Positions 45,801-59,925 of a stretch of DNA of 64,000 nt are shown here, piece by piece. This DNA comes from Polydactylus sextarius. Taxonomy: Eukaryota; Chordata; Actinopteri; Polynemidae. The notes under the pieces were generated by a model. That model was not told where the DNA came from. It saw only the letters and a list, made by a program, of their open reading frames with translations, and did not search any database. Within the stretch, counting starts at the first letter, position 1. Each line of letters starts with the position of its first letter. A program made the position numbers and the translations under genes. The stretch spans positions 10,529,501-10,593,500 of the forward strand of contig CM028906.1 in the NCBI GenBank assembly GCA_016801845.1. Reading direction: 5' to 3'.

Positions 45801-48800
45801 TGTAGACCAGTGTTAAATGTATGGACAATGTTAGAACTATTATAAAGAATGGCATTCTGGTATTCTGGATTAGCCCTCGTGTCAGATGTGTCCTTAGCTG
45901 AGGAAAGGTGACATTTGAGACAATACAATTATCACAATCACAGTGTATGAAAACATTTTATGCAGTAAAGACCATACATTTATCAAACAATCCTAGAGAA
46001 ATATCATCTTTTCATGCAATACTGCATTCATGAACTGTCGATAAGACAATGAGGGATATTCCCATCAACCATAGCCCACCAACCAAAATTCAAAGACTAG
46101 AACTTTTTAGAAAATATGTATATATGACCAAATACCAAGTGACCCACAAACCTCAACAAGCTATTTTATTGAAGAAGCAATTTAACTGGAGTCTACATGA
46201 AAATACAGACACACTGAGATATATGCCAGATGTTTTACAAGCAAAAAAAGAAAAAAGAAAGAAAAAAAAGAATCAAAATTGTTATCTCACTGTGTTGAGA
46301 AAACTTGGTCACTTGGTCTCACATTTTATCATCTTTCTTCAGAACCTCTGACAGTTTTTTTTTTTTTTTTGAGAAAAACTAGCTCGACTGAACACAGTTC
46401 ACCTGGGTTGAAGTGAATCTGAAATGTAGTGCGGATCCGATTGTGTGCGATCTTGTGATATCTGTGAACATCTGTCCTGGTTTCTCGCTGATGTCCAATG
46501 TGCAACTATGAAAGCTGTGCCTGATAAGGGCCAACAGACCCATTCTTTGTGATATTTTTGGCAGAATTTAAGAGACGGGGGTTTAGAGAGGTACAGAGGA
46601 GGATGAAGACACAACTGTCTCTCATTGTGACCTGAGTGACCTGGAGTAGCCCTCTGTCAGAGACTCCATTAAGGAGGCGAGACACAGGCTGAAGGGAAAA
46701 AAACAAAACAGAGTAAACTGAGTTATAGTAATGACTCACGCAGTGAATCACATCACACAAAGCATACAGGCACCTACATGATAGTTTCTCCTCCATGGTG
46801 GTAGAGATTATTGCTATGGTTGAAAAGTTCCAGAGAGAACGCAGATTAAAACACAGATATATTGTTCAGATGTTGTCAATATAAAGCACAGATATCTTAC
46901 ATGCTTTTGACAACCACTTTCCTAAAATGTTCAGGAATATTCAAATCCAAAATTTAGTTCCCACTTTATCAGGCACATCTTCTAGCTGAAAAGAATGCAG
47001 TCTTATACAAAAGTCCTGCGATAAATCTGACGGTCACGAGGTTTCTAATCTTTTTATTTGTTGATTTAACTTGATGAGAATTTGAGACCATGGTAATGCA
47101 TTGCACACATTTCTGCTGTTGTCTCTTGTAAGAAATGACCACGTTATGAAAAGAATAAGTAAGGCTACAAGACGATGCCTATTTTTAAAACCTCAGTTTA
47201 AAAAATATACATATATTGTCATATTTGGGTGAATATGGTGTCTTTTCTCTCTAGAGACTATAAAACTCTCAGCATATGAACAACCCTGCAGTCAGTCTGG
47301 GATATATTCATTCAATTATTTTAGAGTTAGTTTTACTATTTTAGTTACACTGAATACTTTGCCCTCCATTGTATAAATTCAGTGGACATTTGTTCTATAA
47401 AAAAATCTAATAGAGGAAATCTATCAGACGTAAGTGTAAATTAATTTGTAAGGGAAAATGGAAAGGCAGATGTTGGCGTTATAATATTTAAAAAAATTAG
47501 CACATGTTGCCTCTCAAGTGTCTAAATCATTACACTGACTGATGAGGAAATTAAAAAACCCAGACTTACTGTGCACAGTTGATGTTTTAGTCGAGCTGGA
47601 TCTGTGATGTACACGTCACCAGCTGCACAAATAAAGGCTGCTGCTGCTGCTGATGGTGGAACTGGATCCACACTGGTCTGTCTTGGCTTTGAAATCCCAC
47701 CCTGAGCTCTATCATACAACGCTCCCTCACCGTCTAAAACCAGCAATGTACGTGAATGTGTTTTTCGTTAAAAAGATGCAGCAGCAAAGTCATGTCTGAA
47801 TTTGTGTAGCTTGCACAAACACAATAATTCACCGTGATGACAACTTCAAACCAGCCAAGTCAGTAAATTAGAGCAGCTCAGACTGTCTAAATCATTCCCC
47901 TACGTGACATAATTTGACACACTGCTTTTGAATTTCTGCCCTCGGGTCTCGTTAAACATAAGATTTTTACTGTTCAAGGAAAAGTTTGATATAAAGTTTG
48001 TATAAAAATGTATCTACTTGTAATATTCACTTTTGACTTTCTACTAAAAATCAGCCGTTTTAACATATTTCCTTTTTGTTCTTTTGTGGAAAAATATTAT
48101 AGTTAATAGTCAAACCATAACAAAGCTGGAAGGAAGCCTATCTATTTATGAAATAGGGGGAAGGTTACAATGATAAATTGCAGCATGTTATTTTCAAAGC
48201 CACATTGAGCCAACTACTAAAAGGCAGTTGAGTAATTGATCAGCAGGATGTTGCTGCATCACTATTACTTGGGTAAGATTCCACTTACAATGAATTGGTC
48301 TTTTTATTTAAATATGATGGTCAGACTGACGCAAGCAAAACTCGTAAACACACGTATAATAATCAGGTCATGTTAACTCCCTAAAACTGGAAAGTCTAAT
48401 TGTGACATACAAAACACAACTTTCACAGTCACAGTCCTGACGAAACTGAACATCAGCACTCTTAACGCTGTTCTTATAGATCTAATCACCTGATTATCTT
48501 TTTGTGACATTTAGCGTTTGTGTTATTGAACAGAAAGTTTAGATCACTGAGACTCAGACACCATTTGCTAATGTTGACGCCTCTTTCCAAATTTCATTGT
48601 TTTGTCCCCTTTCATGTCTGGAGTTGTTGTTCCAAGTGCTAACCTCAGACCATACTCCCTCTATGCAAAGCTGATCTCTTAACTTGTCATTTAGTGGCTT
48701 ATTATACACTGCCTGGCCAAAAAAAAGTCGCTACCAGAAAAATATTTCCTTGGACCACCTTTAGCTTTGATTACAGTACACATTCGCTGTGGCATTGTTT

Positions 48801-51800
48801 CAGTAAGGTTCTGCAGTGTCACAAAGGTTAAGGTCTGGACTCTGTCTGGACTCCAATCCATGTATAAAAATGATGTCTCATGGTCCTTGAACCACTCCTC
48901 ACAATTTAAGTCTGATGAATCCTGGTATTGTTATATTGGAATATGTTTGTGCCATCACGGAAAAAAAAAAAAACCTGGTCATGCAGTATATTCAGGTAGT
49001 CAGCTGACCTCATTCTTTAGGCACATAATGTTGATGAACCCAGACCTGATCAACTGCAGCAGCCTCAGATCATAGCACTGCCCCCTCAGGCTTATACAGT
49101 ATCACTAGACCTGATGGATGCATCACTTCATCAGGTGATGACTTTTTTGGCCAGACAGTGTAATTTGTCATCAGTAGTTTGCTGAAGTCTGACTGAGATT
49201 CTAAAAAATGCAAAAACTAATCCAAAGTCTGAATCTACCTGAGAGTATTGGGTTCTGATCCATTTTAATCTACAAGTCAAGTAAAGTGCAGTGAACAGCA
49301 GACAAGAGGACAGTTTCACCATTTGGTTTGGTTTTTGTCTTTTAAATAAATGTGATAAACCTGCCAGTTTGTCTGAGCATCTAACCGCTCATGTTTATCT
49401 CCTCGTTTTACTTTTTGTGACTTTGCTGCATTTATGAGTTCTCAGCCTTTACTTTGCTGAGGACAGTAACAGTAAATGATGCAAAAATAGATCTTAAGAC
49501 ATAATAAACCAATTTTAGTCAAGGCTGAAAAACGTTATCTGACTGAGGCAAAAGGGAAGAATTTCTAACCAGTACTTGCATCCTCTTAGTTTCACGTTCC
49601 TCGTGACAGTTGCTAACTATATCATGAAGGAAGGAACTCAACTTCATGACCTCACTGTCGCTGAGTGAACCAGTGTCAATGGAAACAATATGAGTCTTGC
49701 AGAAGTGAGAAATCGAATTTTGAAGTTTTTTTCCTCTCGCTTCACTGAAAAGTTTTACAAATAAATAAACAAACGAACACACCAAACACTTTTTAAATTT
49801 ATTTGGCAGGTGTTTGGTTAATTTCTTCTGATTGATTCTGGTTAAATAAAAAAAATAAAAAGCCAGAGGCTGGTGACCATTGGATTATTGTGTCTAACAG
49901 AGGGTAAAGGGTGAGAGGAGAAAGGAGAGAAGCAGATGGAGGACTTCATATTGAAAAGTTCCTGGCAACAGGAGACGAACAAGGCAGGGAAAGGGGGGGA
50001 GGGCAGACAGCGATAGAAGGAGAGGGGGAGAAAGGCTAAGGGAAAAAATAAGAAGTGAGACGGCACGACTCAAACACTAACCACAACCAGATGGGGAGGG
50101 AATGGGGAGCGACAGTGGAAAGAAACCGAGTGGAGAGAGGGAGAGAAAAGCTTTCTAAACGGAGGGAGGAAGTGGGGTGGGGCCGCAGAGACGAGGAGGA
50201 GGAGAACGAAGAGGAGGAGGAGGAGGGTGGACTAGTGAGGAATTTTTTCCCTGTACCAACCAGGCTTTTTCTCCCCTCCTTGGGTATGAGAGGAAGGCTT
50301 TATGTAATGGTAGGATGTGATCACTGAGGCTGTTTTAGAGAAAGTCCCCAAGTAGTTCCTTTTTCCCCCCCTCACTGAACACAGCTACGCTGCTTCAGAG
50401 GACACTAAAAACAATGATCCAAACACACCCGCTCTGTAGTTATGGGAGACTCTCTCATATGATTTTTTTACTTACACACAAGGTGGATGACTCAGGTTGT
50501 TCATGCTGACGGGAGGGACCAACTGGGATAAAGCGGATGGTTGGTGATGGTTTGTGGGCTTGGAGAGATGACAGTAGCTAACTTAATATGGGAGTGTTTG
50601 CTTTTTACACGGTCATATGATGAGCTGTGTGTCCTCTGTTAGAACTGGTCACAAGTAGCTGGAGATCTGGGCGTGGCAGTGCAGCTGCCCCCCACACAGC
50701 TCCCAACTCACTCATAATGTATTTCACACCAGTGTAATATTCTCACATCGAGGTTATGGAGGGTCAGCTGTGTTCAGCCTGTACTTCAGCATACATGTGA
50801 CCACATGAAAGGGACGACATGTCAGACTGAACACTAGTTCAACAGAGCAGAGACCAGTCGTTCAATCGATGAGCCTGCTGACAAGACAATTCTCCGGCAG
50901 CGTTTTATAAAGATGAACTTTGATGGTGATTAAAATATTCTTCTTGGAAAGATACCAAATGCTGTGACTCCTCAAAAGTGACTCTTCTTTGAGTTTTGAA
51001 CCATAAACAAGCCTGAAGTTTTCTAATCTAAGGAATTAAATAGCAGATATTTGATAGATAATCTTATAATTCTAAATATTTTATCATCAAGGACAATCGA
51101 ATCATGGATATAAGTCTATTATAATTTTCTTAGTCAAATGGGTCTAAATCAAAGTTGGACAGTTGGGAGTTCACAGCATTTGCTGGAATTTGTATTTTAA
51201 AAGTGAAGTAACACCAATAGAAATCTATGTCACATACACATTTTACTGTTAAAACTGTAAAGAACATGTTGCATCCACCAATCACAGTTGATGCTGTTGA
51301 GTTATTTTGTCTAATACAGTTTATTAGTGTGAGTTTCCTGTGTTAACCTCACTTACTTTACCATGTGTGAATATCACCATAAGACTTAAATACTGAAACC
51401 GTCCGAAAACCATCCTATCTTCCAATCAGCTGCACCACTGTGACCAAAATAATAATAATAATATGCAAGAAAAACGGCTGTGGATCAACTTTCCTTGAGC
51501 ATTTACGACCTTTTTAATTATACACAGAACAAGATTTAAGACCAGTATTTCCTGCCCGCCTGGCATTCTAGTCAAACTCTGTCAGCGGGTAGTTTGATGG
51601 ACGTTGACATATTGCAAAATTGCCAAAGATGTTCTGTCAGAGTGAGACAAGCCAACTATATTTTTAGGTCTTTGTCAGTTAAGAGGTTCACTGATGCGGG
51701 TATTTGCAAAATAGAGGTAATTTCATAGAGCTAAGGACCACCATGACCAGATGCGCAGTAAAACACAGGTATCATATATCACATATATACACATCTGAAA

Positions 51801-54800
51801 ATCAGAAGCACAAACCCGACTCTTCACATTCAGTGGACAGGATCAAGCACCATAATTCTCACCAGTTTCTAGCCTTTATAGACATGTTAAATCAATCATT
51901 AAGTCTTCAAAGTAACCTTTTATCTTTAATATATTAATAATGAGTTATCAACAATGAACATCATATTCATGTTAATCAATAGGGCCTCATTGACTGAAGG
52001 AGATCCGGTTATTCTGGTTATTAATAGTTAATGTAAACCTGTCAGGGCATATAACAATTCAACAAATTATTTTCACAATGATACTGTATTTACTAATATT
52101 TAAGGAAATAATGAACCAGTACTGGGTTCATGACACTGCTGTGACACTGCTGAGTGATGATGCTTTTCCTAAATGTTGCAACATAACGGAAAAATATGAC
52201 AAACAATGATCGTCAGATGGTTTCCTGTGTACGTCAGAACATCTTTTTTTAAACTACTACAGCAAAGTTTCAAGTTTCAAATTAGAAAGAGTTTATTGTC
52301 AGCAAGAGAATAAATAACTTAATCAGAGAAAACTTTTATTTGAGCGAGTCCACAGATTAACAGTAAACTGGATCTGGTTCGTGGACAAAAAAACAGTGTC
52401 TTCATGTGGAAGTAATGCAAAGGGACACAAATGCCAGAAAACCACGACATTTTCCGAGTGCGAATGCCGAACTGTGTTCACGGGCCACAGCCTAGAGAGT
52501 TTCCATGAGACACAGCATGAGGACAGACACAGAGACAGAGCAGATGAGTTACTTACTGATGTAGAAGGTGCTGGGGGCTTGAGCTCCCTCGAATTCCAGC
52601 CCCAGCAGGCTGCTCGTCTTGGGGTCATGTCTCAACCAAAGGGCCACACCCAGGATTACACCTCCTGCAAGCTGTAACAAAAAAACATGAAAGAAACATG
52701 ATTTCACTACACAATTTCACTTTTTGTAAAACATTAGGATTCTTACTAGTTTTGAGCATTTACTGTTCACACTGAGTGTGATCCAGTGATGCCTCGAGTC
52801 GGATCAACACCCAAGATGGCACAGTGCTATGTTGTGCACCATCACAGTGTTATTGTGGCCACACTAAAAGCTCTCTATGTTTTATGTTTGCATTTTATTC
52901 ATACCACAAATGGAGCACAAGTGCCTGCTGCCAACTGCTGCAAACAGAACAGAGCCCTCCCTTTGCTGAAATGGCAAAAAGACTCCATTAAAGGTAACGT
53001 TCAACATTTTTGGGAAATGCACTCATTTTCTTTCTTGCTGAAAAACAGATAAAGATCAATACCACTCTCGTTGCTTAATATAAAGCCACCACCAGTTTCC
53101 TTAAATCATAAACGTAAAGACTGGAAACAGCAACAAAATCTTCTTATCACTGACTAACACATTAAATCTCATTATTTGATACAAACCCAGAAATTTCCCT
53201 TTACGTCATGCTCCGGAGGACAGTGAAGAAATGTATTTCCCAAAAACATTGGAGCATTCTTTGGAAATTAATGCTAATCTATAAAAGGAAGCCAACAGGT
53301 CATCAGAAAATGAGTCAGTCAGTTGCAACTGAGTGTATGAAAACAAACTCATAACCACTGCCAACTACTGCGCACATTTTGGGAAATCCACTTTTATTAG
53401 ACTGAAAAAGGAAGTGGTCAACTTAGCTTAAAGACTAGAAAGGGGAACAATGGCTGAACTGCCCCTCTGCAAAATCCGACACATTTTTCTCAGCTTATGT
53501 GTTTTCACCGTTAACACGGAAATAGTGGTGGGTGATGGATTGAACTTTGGCCATGCTATAACTGTGTCCGTGCTAATCCGCTCGTCTTTCTAACTCCGTG
53601 CTTACGCACACGCAAGTATTCAGATAGTGATCTTCATCTAACTCTGAGGAAATGAATAAGCAAATCTATTACAACTTTCTTTTCTCTTTTTTATATAACT
53701 ATTACTTTTAGCCTAAACTATTTTAGGTCATAAGTAGTCAGTAATTCTTGGCTCAGTAAACCTAAACTACTTCCATCAGTGAAGCGACAGGGGACATTTC
53801 CCAAAATGTCCAGCTGTTACAGTTACTGAAGTATTAAATAACCAGGGTATTTGGAAACACACATGCAACATGTCAGGAAGCCAAAGTCTGAACAACCCTT
53901 TGCCCAGTTTCTTTCCAATTTCATCAGCTAATCAGTTTCCCTGGGGGAACCCAGCACATCGGCAATGAATAAATGAACTTAATGAGCTGAATTGTTCTTT
54001 TGGGTGGTTCCCGCAGACGCAAGTATTCCTGAGCCCTTTTGTTTGGCCCCGGACGCAGAAATCCTAAATATAACTAAAGTTAGCATACGCCACAGCTGGC
54101 ACACAGGAACAAGCATCACTGCAATCCATTTACACACAGCAGCGTTAAAATAAACCACTGACAGACATAATACAAGACGCCTTTCCGCTCCACATGGGTT
54201 CGAGTGTTTTATGAATCTCATGCTTTGATACCTTTAAATTAGAGAAGGCGGTCAAAGAGAATATTTAAATCCAACTAACATAGACTAGTTTCTGTGAAAA
54301 GATTTGAACCAAAACAGCCTCGGTCATCCTCCTCCTCCTCCTCCTCCTCCTCCTCCTCCTCCCTAAGTGAGGCCCATTCCAGAGCTGAGGCCAGCTGCTG
54401 CCTAGCAACCAGATCAACACCATAACTGGCAGGAGTGCAGAAATTCAACACACACACACACAAACACGGTTACAGCGGGACCACAGACTGACTTTCTGAC
54501 TGTAAATGAACTCCACCACGTGAATTACCACAGACATGAGTCACTGAAATGCACAAGGGTTTATCCCGATTTAAACCGGTGTCTGAGAAGCTTTAATTTA
54601 CAGCATTTGTATGAACCATGAATAGAGGGAGAACCCAGACTGAGCACAGATTTCACAGAGGTTTCTAACACAGTCCAGCTTCCAAGTTAGCTACAGCTTC
54701 AAGGACACATGCATGGGTGTGACTCATCTCCACCAGTCAGTGGTTTCTAAGAGAAAGTAATAAACTTGTTAATAACAAATCCATACCATGGCCTTTGACA

Positions 54801-57800
54801 CATGGACAAGGTATCTGGGTTGTTTGAGTCAGAGAGGCTGGCAACATTTGGAAAGAATAAACAACAGACCTTTAACTGTTTCAGACCAGTGTTAGAGTGT
54901 TAGAGAATCACGCTTGGTGTTGGTAGCTACTTATTGACCACCTTGATTGATCAGCCTGGTTGGTCATTGAATGACCACTTTGATTGATCAGCTTGGTCGA
55001 GTTGAATTAATTATTGAACTATTTAAGATTTCTGGTCCACTATGATAATAAAATGGACATTACTGCTCTGTTGACAACGCACATATCAGACAATCTGAGG
55101 ACCTGTTTAAAAGGTCAGATGTCACACTGCTTTATAAATAAATTAATCTGATTTGAAATCCCTTGCTCAGCCACTCGCAAACATTAACCTCTTCATAAAG
55201 ATGTTGTTAGTTTGGTTGCACCTGTTAAGGCAGGATGTTGTATATCTTTGTATAATTCTTTTAATTACAGAAAGTTTGGTGGCCTCAGCGAATGTGCAGT
55301 GTAATCCTACCCAACTTCATCTTGGCCAACTACTCCAGCTGCAGTTAATTTAGCATGTGAATTCTTGATTTGTGGCCACACATGTTCAGTGAGGTCACCA
55401 TGAATTTAACCTTTTTACCACCCAAATGTTATCAGTTATTTGAATGATTCATGAGAGCAAGAGTGACCTTGACCTTTGATCCCATCCTTTCAGTTCATTT
55501 GAGTCCAAATAAAAGTTTCTGAGAATTTAATTGTGGCAGTGGATGTGGCACAATGTGTGACCAACGCAAATAAAAATGCTTATGCAATTTAGAAGGAAAG
55601 CGTAATCTTGTAACTTTATTGATTGTCCCTGATGTCTCACAGAAATATTATATTAGATACTATCTGATTTCTTAAACACCTCTCCAAGTTATGGTTAGAG
55701 TTTAAAGCTGTGTTGCTGCAATGAATGTAACTCTGATCGACAAGTTTGAAAACTGACTTTCTAATGTATAAATGAAAAAAAAGAATCACATGTAAATAAT
55801 CGTCCTCCTTCTGGCAATCTAGACATAGTTTCATGTAGTGCTGCTTCCCTCTGCTGTAGTTACATAATTTCCACTTCAGATCTGTTTGGGCTCGACCAGT
55901 CAGCAAGATACAATCAAATCCATGATGTAGCTCAAATTCATATCCCTGTCCCCTCTACACTTATATCATCCACTGCTATGTCTACCCTACACCAATAACA
56001 TGTGTTTGTTATTTTAATGAATATCAGTCAGTATATATCATCGTTAACTTTTTAAAACTTTTAAATACTTTATGTTGCATTCATCCGACAGGAAATCCTG
56101 CCTTAGGCTTTGTCAAAATTCAAATGAAAGTGAAACTACCTGCACAGTAGTAGTAATGACACTGCAGACAAGACTACCTGCACAATTCACACTGACTGAT
56201 AATGTTTGTGGCCTCAGATGTGAAAGACATTATCTCCCCATTTGTTGCTTCTTCACCCTCTGCATCTGTCGTGACACATTCCACGGCAAGAAAACGGTCT
56301 GGGCACATGAGCCGCTATCATCATGTCCACTATGGTTCGCTGTCTATAAAGAGAGCTGCAGCTACTTGTGGCTGTCAGCGTCAAGAATATCAGGCTGTTT
56401 CTGGGCAAACCCCTTAGACTTATGATAATCAAGAGTGAAGGTAAACATTTGCAACACAGGAAGTCTATTTTCACACCTATGACTGCATCCTAAAATTAGA
56501 CGACTCTCACGAAGGAAATGCACTACAGGAATAAAGATGAAATTGAAGTTGCTTGAAATATCACCTAATGTGAGCTCAACACAGCCCACGTTCCACCGCC
56601 AGCTCTCCCTCCAGGGTCTATTTCTGACTACAGCCTGGAGTACAGGGGGTTGTAGAATGCTGGGCATGCTGGTGAAGAGGCAGTGGGGGGTGGGTGTTGT
56701 CTGCAGTTCCCATAAACCTCCTATACCACCACACAAGAGGCTCCCCCACCCCACCGACCCTTGTAGCCTCTTAACCCTCTCAGTGTCCAGTATGATTTAT
56801 AGAAACAGGAGGTCTCCGTTTTAAAGAGCCGGCTTCTGTGGCTAGATGCTCAGTAACCGCACTTCGCAGGCGAAGCATCTTCACAGATGGACCGCACTTG
56901 TCTCTTATGACAGATCATTTCAAAAAGCTCTTTAGAGCAGCCAATAACACTAAAAGGGTTAATGTGTTAGAAAGAATGAAGAAGCCAGATGGTATAATGC
57001 ACCAGCAATCACATTAAAGTGATTTTGCAGGCAAATTACCAGGAGTTCTTATCAGTATCTACTCTACACAACCAGGACCATGCCCTACAACACACTAGTT
57101 TTCCACTATTTTGTTTCTTAATAATTGATTTGAAGTACATCCACATTCCTTGACAGCAATGGTTCGCCTAATAGGGCCAAAAGGTGATATACACTAATGG
57201 AGTCCAAATTAAAATGTCTTTTAAACACAATATGGTGTTTTCCTGGGGATGTGCTGATCAAGTTTGTTTGGCTCCGGTCCTGATCCCAGTCCGTTAATAT
57301 TGGGTTTCTGCCGATACCGAATCACTGTACAAACAGCGTTGGCCTACTTAATCTGACATAACTCAAATTTCATGAGTGACTTTATCCAGTTACGGTTACA
57401 GACAGTTATTTTGCATTGAAAAATGTAAGTTTATCTAAAGAATGCAACTTAAAATGATTAGCTAGAGACGACACACATTAGTGAAAATTTATAGAACTAA
57501 ATATGCATTCCTCCAGAAAGTCTTGATCTCTGGAATGAAGTGAGCAGCAACTACTTGCATGGAGGAGATTTTTCACGTGAAGTATTGCAGAAATACTGAC
57601 ACTTTGAAGAAGAGCTTTCACAACATTAACAGAACTGCCCGCCCACTCGTATGAGCCACAGAAAAACAAAAACCATCAGCTTGAAAAGACCACAAGTAAT
57701 CTAACTAAAGATAACACAAAATGAGCTCACCACAGCACAAACCTTTTCATACAATTGTAAAACATATGGTTAATTACAAATTGGATCTAACAGTAGTAGA

Positions 57801-59843
57801 AATGATTTGTTTCCAACTTGTGAAAAGGTTCTAATCATAGATTTTGTGATGTGATGATGCTTCATTTTGGACTGAGACCTTGCCACGTTTGCTTACGCTA
57901 ACTTAAAGGTTATGGAGTTACTGTCCAAAAATACTGATATAGTCCAACACATTATTTTTTGGGGGGAGAGGGGGCTCTGGGCAACTTCAACAACCGATTT
58001 TTATTCAAGGATCCAGAAGGGAGTGCACAATGTGCCGCCAAACACAAGATTAGACGGACTGAAGTCTTAAGATTTCGGAGTGGTTTCTTCCTCACTATCT
58101 ACTTACGATAAAAAGTGTTGGCACTGTAGCTTTGTTATTAGCTCTCTTTTCCCTGAACAGTTGATGTGAGGGAAAAGTGTGGCGACGTGGAATAAAGAGT
58201 CTATTGCTCACTTTTCAACACCAGCACTTTAGTTGCCATTCATCACGGATAATGGCTGTAATGGGTGGTCATAGGAAGTAACAGCATTTCCTGTTGGGGT
58301 CAAATTGTAGAGTGGAGCTGGACAATATTGAAGACCTAGTGTGTTTTGCTTTCAGGTACATGTTGGACAAATCAACAGTGTACATATATTAAAAATAAGA
58401 ATATAATGGTTCATGGTTTACTATAATATGTGATTGATACTATTACTAAAAGGAAAGCTGCCACAATTATTAATTAACTGATAAAATATAATAGCTAAGT
58501 TATTTTCTACTGCATTTTCTGTGTTTGTGTTTCCTTGAAGGTGATTTACTGGTTCTCTGTGTTGTTTATTATTGTAAGTTTAATGTCTATGGGTTTCGGA
58601 TTGTTCATCAGACAAAGAGACGTGAAAACGTGACCCTGAGCCCTTGAGAATTTAGTTATCAACAGTCGCAACTCAACAAAAATGGATGCTTTACTTCATT
58701 GTGTCTGGCTCTTACAATAATACAGGAAATGTTACACATGCATAATTGAACAATACCAGGACAGAGCTTACATACATTTCTCATGAATACACCACAATAA
58801 AAGGTGTTGAAACTGGAACCCCTGTATAAATGAATCACTTTTTTCTACTGAAATCTATGGGGTCAATAGACTATTGGGCCTTGTGAAAACACACATCCTA
58901 CTAGGAGGTTTCCCTCAGAAAACTAGGTAGACCCATTGGCTGATCTTCCTCTAACAAGTGCTGAGGACAGGGTACTTGGTTGCTTTACCAGGAGACTGGT
59001 AACTGACTGACTGGTAGAGACTTTTGAGGTTTTTTTCTGGTCAAGTGTCTCACCAATACGGCAATCCACTATGACTGTGGTTTGAAACACATTTTTAAAA
59101 AAGCAATGCTATGGCTCAGCAAACCAGTGGGTTTACAATACAGTGGAGGGAAATCCCACTCTATTTTCATGGAGACTGTTTGGGCAAACTCCAAACAAGG
59201 CAGGGTCAGCTGGCAGATTAGGTTGGAACTGTTGGAACCAAACAGATGGAAGCACAAGTCCCTGGTATAATACTTTGTAACTTTTCTTATTCTTATGACA
59301 GAAGAATAGTTTCTGCCATCATATTTCTCCAGAGCTTTATCAGACTGTAACAGACTACTACGCAGTCTTTTAGCATCTGTATTCCTTTTTTCTTCTCTAT
59401 AAAAATCCAACAGCAGTTTTTTGATTATATTTTATTATCTCAACAGAGTGTGAATCCACTTTTCAACTTGTTTTCTTCTGTATTTTAAACCAATCGCTTG
59501 ACAGGACTGTGATTGGCCAAATACAGTTGCATTAGTATTTGTTGTTGTTTAACCTTTACTAAATATGAGCAAAAAGAAAACTTAAAACTGGAACCGCTAC
59601 ATTGTGAAAGATTCCTAAAAAAGGAAGAGGAGTAGAAAAGTAAATGAAGCTCAGCGGATGAAGTGTTAGAGAGTAAACCAAGCAGCAGCAGCTCTTACAC
59701 CAGAGCAGCACATACACCCTTCTACACCCACAAATGTTTCCATGATCTATCACCAAACAGCACAGGGCCCTGACTCACCAAAGGAAAACCACCATGGGCG
59801 CCCCCCCTCACCACCCATTCCCCCCTCAACCCCCCTCCCCACA

Positions 59844-59925
<82 letters not shown>

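Larger units (their letters stand above)
42212..52556 (-). other. cd81 intron 2
   Basis: This 10.3-kb intron holds a T30 run (42834-42863), a short hairpin area (45395-45495), a CTG stretch near 47637-47651, an internally deleted Tc1-like element (48707-49160) and a purine-rich GGA/GAG block (about 49900-50250). A short ACATTACATTACATG tract near 44770-44785 followed by CTTTTATCCAAGTGG resembles a known fish repeat. No coding exon was recognised. Confidence 0.7.

Noticed and set aside
50055..50327. 90-codon Glu/Arg-rich plus-strand open frame
   Set aside because: Low-complexity product of the purine-rich block.
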